From the NCBI GenBank assembly GCA_013400115.1, contig VXBP01001113.1, positions 960,404 through 1,024,403 of the forward strand: a stretch of 64,000 nucleotides of DNA, given 5' to 3'. The DNA is from Rhinopomastus cyanomelas. Lineage: Eukaryota > Chordata > Aves > Bucerotiformes > Rhinopomastidae. Numbering within the stretch: the first letter of the stretch is position 1; each line of letters opens with the position of its first letter. A program made the translations under genes and the position numbers. Shown piece after piece: positions 1 to 16,200 of the stretch. Below the pieces are notes generated by a model that made no database searches, was not told the DNA's origin, and saw nothing but the letters and a program-made list of their open reading frames with translations.

Positions 1-1143
1 GGGATTTTTGGGGCTACTTTTGATGCTTTTTGGGAACTGTACAAAGTAACAAAACCACAAACCCAGCCATGTCCCGCAGGCACAGCACTCGGGGAGAGAG
101 GAGGTTTGTACCTGTGCTTGAGGGTAAGATGCAAGCCACCCTGGACCAGCAAGCTGACCATGGGATTTTGTGCGTGCTGCTGCCTGCTCCCTATCCCTGC
201 TCTGGCACCAGCAACCCTTCAGGGAGCGCCAGCCCTGTGGCTGCCAGCACCAAGGATGTGGCCTTGGCATGGCAGCACCCGTTGCTGCACTTTTAGCTGC
301 ATGAGCAGCTGATGTGCTGGCACTTCATGACCCAAACCCTCTTCCCCCTGGCGGCCTGGACCTGCCCTGTTTGCACCACGTGGGTGTGAGCATTGTACTG
401 GGCAGCAGCACGTAAGTACTCCTGTGCTGGGGTTTGGTGCCCTTGAAGCCAGGGTCGATGTGGGCTCCCCACTGCCCTATGGGGTTGGCACAAGCGGGAG
501 CCAGCTTTCCTTCCTGTGCCACTGACAACACGTGGCTGGGGCTGCAGCAGTGCCAGGGTTTCATGCTGCAGCAGTACTGGTGCAGCCCCATCTTGGCCAC
601 GGCTTCCCTCCTCATCAAGCTGAGGAGCAGGCTGGAGCAGCACCTACCACCCCAGCATACACGGGAGTGTATTTGTCCAGAGCAGGGTGGCAGTGGTGAA
701 GTGAGGCCACAGGAGTGCGCAGGGACAGCAGCAGGGTTGAGGGCAGGGGCCTCACACACACTGTTCTCAGCCACCTGGGACCAGTTGGTTTCAGCACTGA
801 CTTTGCAAATGTGTCAAACTTTTTATTCTGCTCTTTTGAGTCTATTGCAGAAAAAAAGAAAAAAAAAAAAGAAAAAAAAAAGCCAGCCCACCCTGGCCCC
901 AGGTGGCTCAGGGGGGAGAACAACCTTTGTACAGCTTCTTCTCTCAGTTACTGAAGTTAAAAACTTGCTCTTCGCTTCTTGTGTGCGCTGTGATTTCTCT
1001 TGGAGTTGGGGATGACCTTAGCATGGAGGGATGCGGAGGAGGGCCTGCAGCTGCCTTCTTGCTGCCAGTTGCCCAGCCCCAAGAAGGGCTCAGAGCTGCT
1101 GGTTCCTGCCAGCACAGAGCCAGACTGGAGAGAGGGAGGGCAA
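1..1143. other. Noncoding DNA downstream of NFKB2
   Basis: No exon with recognisable homology or paired splice sites is visible on either strand. In mammals the gene beyond NFKB2 is PSD, in tail-to-tail orientation, so its 3'UTR could lie here on the plus strand, but nothing in the sequence proves this. Open frames in this stretch have no family resemblance. A purine-only tract sits near 851. Confidence 0.6.
851..881 (+). repeat. A-rich purine tract (poly-A with single G interruptions)
   Basis: About 31 bases consist only of A with two isolated G residues. It could be a simple low-complexity tract or the decayed tail of an old retroposed copy. No retrotransposon body is recognisable beside it. 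Confidence 0.8.
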
Positions 1144-1163
1144 AGTCTAATGGAAACTGTCCC

Positions 1164-1169
1164 TTTATT
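1164..1169 (-). terminator. NFKB2: NFKB2 polyadenylation signal AATAAA
   Basis: TTTATT on the plus strand reads AATAAA on the coding strand, about 125 bases after the NFKB2 stop codon. It is the first canonical signal downstream of that stop. It implies a very short 3'UTR, with cleavage expected near 1,140-1,150. Confidence 0.75.
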
Positions 1170-1295
1170 CAATAGAGGGACCATTAAATAAGAGCAGATT
1201 GTAGCAGGAGCCAGCAGTGTCCAGGCAGCCAGACCCCAAGTCTAGAAGGCACTCGTGTGGGTGGGGCAGGAGGGTGGCAAGAGGCTGCTGACCCC

Positions 1296-7697
<6,402 letters not shown>

Positions 7698-7720
7698 GGC
7701 TGCGCGGGGCCGGCCACCGG

Positions 7721-7736
7721 GCTGCGGGGAGAACGC
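7721..7736 (-). other. NFKB2: 3' splice site before the NFKB2 ATG exon
   Basis: On the coding strand a pyrimidine-rich run TTCTCCCCGCAG ends at 7,722, 24 bases before the ATG. The ATG exon is therefore probably 7,677-7,721 and joined to at least one upstream noncoding exon, as in mammalian NFKB2. The partner donor cannot be fixed from sequence. Confidence 0.55.
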
Positions 7737-7781
7737 GGGGTGAGCGGGCGCCGGTGGCGGCAGGAAGGGGCCCGCCGCTCC

Positions 7782-7791
7782 GGAAAGTCCC
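7782..7791 (-). promoter_or_regulatory. NFKB2: Canonical kappaB site (GGGACTTTCC on minus strand)
   Basis: The ten bases match GGGACTTTCC exactly on the coding strand, about 85 bases upstream of the NFKB2 ATG and within the CpG island. Mammalian NFKB2 promoters are known to be induced by NF-kappaB, so autoregulation is the natural reading. Binding is inferred. Confidence 0.6.
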
Positions 7792-8149
7792 TGGAAACCC
7801 CGCCGAGCCGGGAAATGACGGGACCGCGCGTCACCGCCCGCCCGCCCCGCCCCGCCGGGGCTCGGCTCCCCCGGCCCGGGGCGGTGGGGCGGGCGGTCTC
7901 CTCCCCGCCTGGTCGCTGCGGGCCGCGGGCTCCAGGAGAGCTGGGAATCCGGCAGCCGCTCCCCGGCGAAGTGCCCGAAGGTGCCGGTTGCCCGCCAAGA
8001 GCTCAAAGGGGGTTCGTGTCCCGGCCGGAGCGGCCATTGCGCCCTTCCCGGCGGCGCAGCAGCACGGCTGGGACCAGCCGGGCCACCCCGGCAGTAGCCC
8101 TCGGCAGCAGGTCTGCCCAGGTGCCTTCTTCGCGCCATCTCCCGCACAG

Positions 8150-11100
8150 GGATGTCTTTCCGCAAGCCTCCCTGCACTCAAAGCCCTGCCCGAGCAGTAC
8201 CGTCTCCTCCTTGGCCAGGGGCTCTCCTAGGTCAAGCACCTTGCTGGGCACCCGGAGGGTGCTTCCCGCTCCCCCCATTTCCACTCGGAGGTGGCCCGAG
8301 AGGCATCTGCCGTCTGCACTCCCATTCCCTCTTTCTCTCTCCGGGAAGCCTTTGGTTTCAAAGCAGGAGCAGCAGCCCCAGAGCCCCCCCGGAAAACTTT
8401 TCTGACTGCCCCAGCACCTGGCTCTTCTGACTGCCCCCACAGCAAGGCACCACCAGCACCGGGACCCCTCATTCTGCCCACAGCATTACCTCTCCTACTC
8501 ACCCAGGAAGAAGAAGCTGGTCTCAGCAACCTGTCCAACCCCAGCATCGCCAAGGAGCACCAGCTACTGCAGACCTGGGTCCCACTGGGGTCAAGGTCTG
8601 CCTGACTGCAGGAAACCACCAGAGACTGCTAGCAAAGAGACAGGATCAGAGCAGAGCCTCCAGGCACACTCTCTCGTTCCACATTTCTTCTCCCCACTAA
8701 GCAGTGGAAAGAAAAAAAAGAAAAAACAAAACCCCTATCTGACTCTGCAGTGCCCTCATACCATGAATTTATGAATCAGTGGTTGCTGCAGGTCCCACTC
8801 TGGGGATTTTGGGTGTATGGGAGAAGAGGGGGAATGAAGAGGATTGTTCAACCCGTGCATGACTCATATTCTTCAGAAGCTTAATAGAGCCTTTTTAAGA
8901 AGATTTTCCAGCCACTCAAGTGCCCTAAAGGGGCTGCCCTGTGGCCCCTAGCCTGAGGTTTCCCCAGGCTGGCTGCCACCTGAGCCCAGGTGAGCTCCAG
9001 CAGACCCTGCCCAACCTGCCCACAGCATGTAACTCGGACAGTAGAGTTTGAAGGATCTGCAGGGGCAACAGGGTTCAAGGAAGATGGAGGTGGGGATTCA
9101 CAACTGCAAAATGAGGTGTGACCGTTCTTCCTGATGTTCTGCAGCAGCTTGTGGAAGCTGGGGAGCAAGGACACAACCCACAGCTGATTTGGGGGAAGCA
9201 GCATGTGATGCCTACTTTCAGGATCCCACCTGAACAGCCTTGGTCTACCACCACCAGCCAACCACCTTATCTGCTGGTACAGATTTCTCACAGAGGTGAA
9301 GGAAGGGACAAACATCCTTCCTCACTGTGCTGGAAACAACCGTCTTAAACCCTGTGTACTGAGCCTGGCTGGAGGAGGCCAGGCTTCAAGATGCTGCAGA
9401 AGAACATACGGTGCCCCTACAGCACAAGAGCTCCCCTTCTTCAGTGCCCCATTCCCTCTAAAGGGGTCACCACATTTCACTCATCGCTGCCTCAGATACT
9501 TCCATTTGTTGCAGCAAACAACATGACTAAGGAACACGAAGGGGTCATGCCCATGTCTCCCCAGCCCACACAGCTCTGGTACCTTATGCCAGCACCCTTG
9601 CAATGTGTGGGTTAGAGGAGGCCCACTGTGCTTATCCAGCAGAACAGGAGCATCATTGACCTTCCTTGTTCCTGGAAGAGCAACCTCAGGCAACTTCAGA
9701 CCTGCTCCAGAGGTAAGTCCCTCTTCCCGCACCCTTCAGGCCACTGAGTTTTCCCCTTGGGGTGTAGCACACTTGGCTTTTATCCCTCACCACACATCCC
9801 AGAAGGGGATCCATCTTCCCCTCCCGCCATCAGTAGCGTCCCCTGCTCCATGGTACCCAGCCTGGCCCCTGTGCTTGCACACACACTGCAGCCCCCCTTT
9901 GCTGGGCTGTTCCTCCCTATTCCTAGGGCTCAGGAAGGATTCTCTGAGCATTGCTGGTTCTGGGGTGGAAGAGCAGCACCCTGACTACCATACACTGCCC
10001 AGAGCAGCACCAGCTCCCTGTCCCAAAGCACAGCATCGCTGGATGGGTCAGCCTCCCTGTGTCAGCCATGCTGCTTCAATTAGGGGCCAGCCACCGGCAA
10101 ACGACACAAGTCAGAGCTGTCCTTCCATGCCTGCAGCTCGCTGAACGTGACCTAATAACGCAGGTGCTGTTTTCTTTCCTCTCATGACAGCCGGCTGACT
10201 TGCAGAGCTAATGCCCTGTGCGCAGAAGGGAAATGTCTGTCTGCAGTGGGAGCACTCAGCAGCCATGGGAAAGGACACTCCAGAAATGCAGGAGGTGCCA
10301 TGTGCGTCGCCCCACTCCCAACCGCCCTGCTGCACAGCTGACGTGTTCCAGCCACCCAGCTGGCTGCTCCTCTAACATACCGTTCCCTTCTGTTTTGTTT
10401 CCCCTGGGGCCTGTTAGCCCTTGCAAAAGATGGCCCGAAATACCTCACCTTGCTTGCAGCACAAATCTTGTGCTCCGCTCCATCTCGAGAGTCCCAACAG
10501 CTACCGATAAGAGTCTGGCAAGAGACTGCCAAGTTGCACTTGCACAGCGCTCACAGGGACTCTGTTCTGAGACCTTTCCTGGAAGTCAAGTCCTTGACTT
10601 GCAAGTATGGGAGAGAGAAATTTCTTCTCCTTGAAAGCTGCCCAAGCCTTCCCTCCCGACAGCCTGCACCAAAGCCATTTGTATCCCTCTGCATAACACC
10701 CCTTCACTCCTGTTGTGGCTATCAGGTGGGTTTTGGCAAACCCCAGCCACTCACTGGTCTGGTTTTCTCCGCCACAGCTTGTAAATCAGCTGCTTTGCTG
10801 TTGTGTCACGAAGCAGTTGTGTATTTGCGTGCCCTTGGAACAGGCCTCTCGGCACCAGCCCGGCATTGCTATCCCTCACTCTCCCCAGTTCCTGCTCTGC
10901 CTGCGGTACTGCCCCTGCTCTGCTGGTCGAGGCTCCTTCTGGAGCAGAGCTAGCAGAGCCTGTGGGCACGGATTTCTTCCCATTGGGTAGGCAGGGAGCC
11001 AGCCCTGCTCACAGCCCTGGGGAGATCAGACAGGGATGAGAAACGTGGGATGGGGCAGTGCTCGCCACCATTCACCAGCAACACTGAAACAGAAAGCCAA

Positions 11101-11300
11101 GCAACTTCCACCGTCAGGCAAATGGGTGTCAGCACTGTTGCACCCGCTTTCACCTCCCCGTGCCGACAGAGACGTCTCTGCAGCCCGTGTTGCCAAAGTC
11201 TCCCGTCCCAGAGCCGGTTAACGGACAGCCAGGAACCAGCTGGGCTGCCGTGGAGCTGCCAAGGACCGGCCACTGCAGATGCAGACCCTCTGCAGAGACA
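8150..11300. other. Noncoding stretch between two CpG islands, probable NFKB2 first intron
   Basis: If transcription also starts in the upstream island at 11.3-11.86 kb, this 3 kb is NFKB2 intron 1. No exon homology was found. An A-rich tract lies near 8,709-8,735 and an AP-1-like TGACTCA at 8,860-8,866. Several long open frames occur, but they have no family resemblance and fit GC-rich chance reading. Confidence 0.5.
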
Positions 11301-11614
11301 GACGGCTCCGGCACCGAAACTTTGCACAGATCGGCTCCCTTTCGCTGGGGAGCTGGACTCACCCGCCTGGGGCACCCCGGAGCGCGGGAGGTTCCTGGGT
11401 GCAGTGGACAGACGGGACCAGCAACTGGGATCTGAAATCGGGACCAGCCGCACGGACCAGCACCCCCGGGGGTTCTGGGATGTCCGCAGCGATGCGAGGG
11501 TCCCGCCCGCTGCCCGGCAGGTCCAGGGCTCAGCCGCGCTCACTGGCCCTCGAGGCACCAGCCCCCGCCGCTCACCTCGAGTCCCGCCGCCGCCTGACAC
11601 CAGCCGCGGCCTCG

Positions 11615-11624
11615 GGAAAGTCCC
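11615..11624 (-). promoter_or_regulatory. Canonical kappaB site (GGGACTTTCC on minus strand)
   Basis: Exact ten-base match to GGGACTTTCC on the minus strand, identical to the site at 7,782-7,791 and located in the upstream CpG island. Function is inferred from the motif and its setting. Confidence 0.6.
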
Positions 11625-11642
11625 GGCGCGGCCCCGCCTCCC

Positions 11643-11652
11643 GGGGCTTCCC
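11643..11652 (+). promoter_or_regulatory. kappaB site (GGGGCTTCCC)
   Basis: Matches the consensus GGGRNWYYCC at every position, on the opposite strand to and 28 bases from the GGGACTTTCC site. Paired kappaB sites at this spacing are common in NF-kappaB-responsive promoters. Confidence 0.5.
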
Positions 11653-11884
11653 GCACCCGGCTCCGCCCAGGCGGGGTCCGCGGTGGGAGGGCCGGGGGAC
11701 GCGACGGGCAACCGGCAGCTGCTGCCTCCGCTCGCCTGGCGCTCGCCCAGCACTCGAGACAAGAACCTGGGCCCCGGAGTCAGGGCTCTGCTCCGCGCCC
11801 CTCTGGACACTCCAGAGCCAGTGGCTACCCCAGCCCTGCGCTGCAGGGAAGGTCGGTCCGCCTCACCCTTGCCCGATTTTCACT

Positions 11885-11890
11885 TTTATT
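11885..11890 (-). terminator. Polyadenylation signal AATAAA, TMEM150A-like gene
   Basis: The coding strand reads ACAATAATAAAAG here, about 1.4 kb after the stop codon. It follows an AU-rich segment typical of 3'UTR ends. It is the only canonical signal I noticed between the stop and the CpG island. Confidence 0.6.
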
Positions 11891-13293
11891 ATTGTAAATC
11901 CGCTGTTCTCTCTTTATATATTTTTTTAACATATATTAGATATAAAAGTCAGAACTGCTCCTTCTCGAACTACTTGTACTGATGGAGTTACAGGCCGATT
12001 TTGAAAAGGTGGGCAAACAGGGGGCCCGACCTGGGCAACGTGCACAGCAGCAGCAGTCGCCCCTCCCCGGGGCGGCGTATACACGTGTATAGATGTATGT
12101 ACACATATATGGAGACCTATACACACACACGCGCACTCATCTCTCATCCTACACCCCAGGACCCCCAGGCTGGGGCTGAGCAGGACAGGCTGTCACCAGG
12201 CAGGTGCTGGGAAAGGCACCAGTGGACAGACTTGTGAGCCCCAGAATGGGGTGTGGATTTCCTCTGCTCCCACAGAACTGCTTCCCCTTTCTGTGCCCAT
12301 GCTCCCCGGGGTGGGAGGGCTGGCAGCAGCCCACCACACTGGGACACCAGGACTGGGGTGTGCAGCCTCTCTGGGCAGCTTGGCTTGGCAGCACCGTGGA
12401 GGGGACATCTGCTGCTCCGCACACACTGTGCTTACAGGACAACCCTGGTGTGACTGTAAGTGTGGACAGCCATTCCTTGACCCAGCTGACTGCCTGGGAG
12501 AATGGGAATGCTGTGTTCCAGGAGGTGATACCTGCCTCAGCAACTTTCCTCGTAGATTTGGGAAAGTCATCACCTGCAGGAGTGGAAGAACCTGAGCAGC
12601 GAGAGCCCTGGCTGGGAGAGTCATCACAGTCCAACTGGGGCTGCTGGTGTCATCCTGCAGCAAGGCACAATCGCCACCCTGCAAGCCAGGCAGGAAGAGA
12701 CAATCTCTGCCGCCCTCGCAGGAGGTGCAGACAGACAGGCACCGCCACCACCCTCCCAAGGAAGGGAAAAGGCACTCCGGGGTTTTTGCTCCTCTGACAG
12801 CACAGCTCCACTGACAGTGGCCAGAAGCCTTGCTCTACTGACCCAACCCCTGTGGCCACGGAGAAGGGGAGGACAGCGATCTGCCCCCTCCTTAGCACAC
12901 CGAGTGTGCACGGAGAGGGAAGGGTGAGACCCCAGTTCCCCCAAGTCCCTTACAGAAGGGCAGTCTGTATGATTGCCTCTGACAGCCCCTGACTCAGACA
13001 GGGCAACCCTGGAGCATTGGGTAGATCCAGGCTCTGCCAGCACCAGGCTGGCACCCCCAGACCCAAGGCAGCACGAATCCCAAATCCTGCAGACAGGGAG
13101 GGTGCAGGTCCTGCAGGGGACACCAGCTGCCAGAGGAGCCCCAGCCACTGCTCCCACCAAGAGGAGAGGGCACCGCACAACCACGCGTGCACACGCATGG
13201 ACCCCGGGGCAGCTGGGGTCTCAGAGACATTCAGGCCAGGGGAGCCACCAGCAGAGACCAGTTTGGAGTCCCTACTGTGAGCCTCCTGTGGGG
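11891..13293 (-). other. Probable 3'UTR of the TMEM150A-like gene
   Basis: This noncoding stretch runs from the stop codon to the polyadenylation signal. Its distal 250 bases are distinctive: a GC-rich segment, a 14-base palindrome, alternating CA/TA runs, a Pumilio-type UGUACAUA on the coding strand (plus coordinates 12,096-12,103) and a U-rich tail. No ORF here resembles a known protein. Confidence 0.55.
12078..12091. repeat. 14-base perfect palindrome TATACACGTGTATA
   Basis: The sequence equals its own reverse complement and contains the E-box CACGTG. It is embedded in alternating purine-pyrimidine DNA (12,077-12,135), which can adopt Z-form or cruciform structures. Confidence 0.8.
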
Positions 13294-16200
13294 TCAGGCC
13301 ATGGCCAGACCATCTGCATGGCTGTGGATATGGGCCATGCTGGACATGCCGCTCTCGCCTTTGTAACTTTTGGGGGCCCGGCTGGCTTTCAGCAGGACCA
13401 GGAAGGTGTCTGTGGAGATGGCCCCAAATTCAAAGGTGAAGGTGCCATAGAAGATCAGGACATCAATGATGAACATCCACTCACACAGGGCAGCCACGTG
13501 CTGCAGCACAAAGCTCTCCTGGATGAAGAACACACCACCTGAGGGCATCTCTGTCAAGGAAAGCACAGCTGGACCACAACCACCCCATGGAGGACCACAT
13601 CCCTCTGCCACTGCACACTGGGGTGGCCATGAACAGCCCCGCTCTGCAAGAAACCCCATCACCCCTAAAACCAAGAAACCCCACATGCTTTTGACAGCGC
13701 CAGGAGAGTCCTGGCAGGGGTGAGGCAGTGACACACGTACCCAAACCACTCTCAGTAACTGATGGGACTGATGCCTGGTGAGGATTTCCTGATGGGACTG
13801 GGGAAGAGGGAACTCAGGCTGCAACCTTCAGGGCAAGCTCGGTGCCCAGATCCTTCATTCTCCCCACACCCCTCATCTCTTCCACACTCCCAATCTTCCC
13901 CTAGGATGCAGTAAAGTTGATAAAACTCATTAACCCTCCCTCTTCTTGTTAAGGGTGTTTGGGCTGCTGCTTCTCAGCCCCACAGTACACCATCCCTCTG
14001 TGCTTCAGGCTGGCTCACCCCAGAGCAAGGACCTGCTCCCTCTCCTCCAGGTCCTACTCAGGTGCTGCCAGAACTTCTTTCTGCTTCTCTCATCCCCACT
14101 CTAAGGGAAGCTACTGCCAGAGCCACACAGCTAAGAGAAGTCAGATATGCCCAGGTGAGGCCTTGGATAGCCCCCTGCCTTCTGTCAGCAAGACCAAGAT
14201 CTGAGAAAGCCTGAGGCAGGGCCCTGACACACAGAGCTTCTGTTCAGACCTCCCATCCCATCAGGAGACATCCCAGCCCTTTCCCCACACCATTCCCACC
14301 ACAGCTAGCTGCTGTCCCACTTCTAGCCCCTTGTACTTGCAGAGCAGCACAGCCACAGCAGATGGGCACCAGTCCTGTCTCCCTTGTCCTTACATGCCCT
14401 GCTCACCCGTCGGAGCTGGCACAGCCTCATGGAACTCCTGCTCTTCCCAGCTCCCCGCCTGCCTGCTGCGGTGACAGAGCTGGACCCTCAGGCGCATCCC
14501 AGACCGACCAGCACACCCTTGCACTGCTCACCTCAGCCAACCCCTCTGGGACCAGGGGACACCACGCGCTTTTTTTAACGTTGTTTTCCAGTTTGTCCCT
14601 TAACCTCAGCCCCAAATAAGCCCCGGCCTCCCATGCCACTCTCTTGGGACCATTCTTCCAGCCCCATTGCACCTGTTGCCATGCCCTCCCACCCCAATGT
14701 CATGTTTGCAGACCCCAGTGCTGCCCTCAAGCACTCCTTTGTCCCACAAACAGGTTGGCCAGTGCGTGCCAGTGAGCGCCTGCCTGGCACCTGCACAGAG
14801 CACCTTTCTACTCAGCTTCAGTCACAGGGGAAACTCAGACAGACTTTGCATTGCCGAGGGCTCAAAATACCTCTGCCTCATTAAAAAACCAAACAATTAA
14901 CTGGTCCTTCCACTCTGCAAGGTGTGGAGCTGGAGACTGCAGGGGTGATGGGCTAGCTGCAGCAGCCAGGGCAGGGCTGGTTTGGGCCAACCTGGTGCCC
15001 CAAGAGACACGCACCGGCATCTCTTCCCATCTCGATCCCTGGCCAGCCCTGATACTGGCGCTCCTCCAGCCCACCCCTGCAGTGAGCTGCCCCATCTCAG
15101 CCCTCTGCCCAGCCCTCTGCCCAGGCTTTGCTGCCAGACCCAAGGATGGAGGATGGGGGCAACACATAACCCACGATGACCACCTCTCCCCAGCCCGTTC
15201 CAATCTCCTTCCCACACCCTTCAGAAGGATACTGAAGATAAGAGTGAGGAAGGCCACAGTGGTGAGGATGCTGTGCAAGTGGCCGGTCCAGTACTGCCCA
15301 CGGGTTTTGGCCATCCGGTAGGTGAGGATGGACTGGAGCAGCAGGAACAGCATGCTGGTGGGAAAGGCCACACCTGCCCCGATGTAGTGCAGCACCTTGG
15401 CATGATCCACCTGCAGGGAAGAGACCAATGGTGCCAGCACCCTGGGACGCTCCTCTGGTATGACTGTGCCAGGGGGTGGGGGCTGGTGCCCAGGCAGGGG
15501 TGCAGGCAATGCCAGGACTGGGCAGCTTGCCCCATGCCTGACTCTTGGCTGAAGAGCAGATTTGGACCCACTGGCTGCTGCTGACACCTCAAAGTACTTC
15601 TGTGTCTTTCAACCATGCGTTAGTAGCTCCCAAGCCCCTGGGGCCAACAGCCCTTGGGCTGCCTTCTGCCCCAAGCAGCACCTGGGGCTGCCTGCACCCC
15701 CTTCCAGGAGTCACAGCCCTGCCTTCAGCTAAGCCACTGAGCTGCAGCCAGGGCACTGGGGGGATCGGGGCCAGCAAAGCCGCTCACAGGGGGCTGGTGC
15801 TGGCAGCAGCCTCCTGCCAAGTGGAAAGGACTAGCCACCACAGACAGAGAGCAGGCAGCTGCTGGAGTGACCTGTGCCTGGCAGCACAGGCATGGGAGAA
15901 GTGCTGCCAGCTGCTGCCAAGCCATGGACCACTCTGGACCCTGGAGTGTAGGGTCTGCCCAGACACACTTCCTGGAGTTGCCCCCTGCTCAACAAACACC
16001 CTCAGTGGGATGGCCAAGCTGTAGGAGCATCAGTAGCTTGGCTAGGGCTCCTCTGCCTGGCTGGCACATCACTGACCATGAGGGCCATGGCCCATGGAGG
16101 GGACAGGCCATGCAGAGGGTCTCAGATAAGGGTTCAGTCAAAGATGGACCTGAAACTAGGCACACACAAGTAAAGAGGATTTCCCAGCACCCGGGGAAGC

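Larger units (their letters stand above)
11300..11860. promoter_or_regulatory. NFKB2: Upstream CpG island (candidate NFKB2 promoter 2)
   Basis: This CG-dense stretch holds two perfect kappaB matches 28 bases apart and lies directly beyond the TMEM150A-like polyadenylation signal. No coding exon is visible in it. It is best read as a distal NFKB2 promoter with a noncoding first exon, about 3.6-4.1 kb upstream of the ATG. An independent noncoding transcript is the main alternative. Confidence 0.55.

Noticed and set aside
8881..9315. 144-codon minus-strand frame in the putative NFKB2 first intron
   Set aside because: No recognisable domain, no splice context and ordinary intron-like composition. 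A lineage-specific small gene cannot be excluded, but nothing supports it.
10950..11982. Overlapping 286- and 310-codon frames on opposite strands
   Set aside because: Both lie across the upstream CpG island, have low-complexity composition and lack homology. Open frames on both strands reflect few stop codons in GC-rich DNA.
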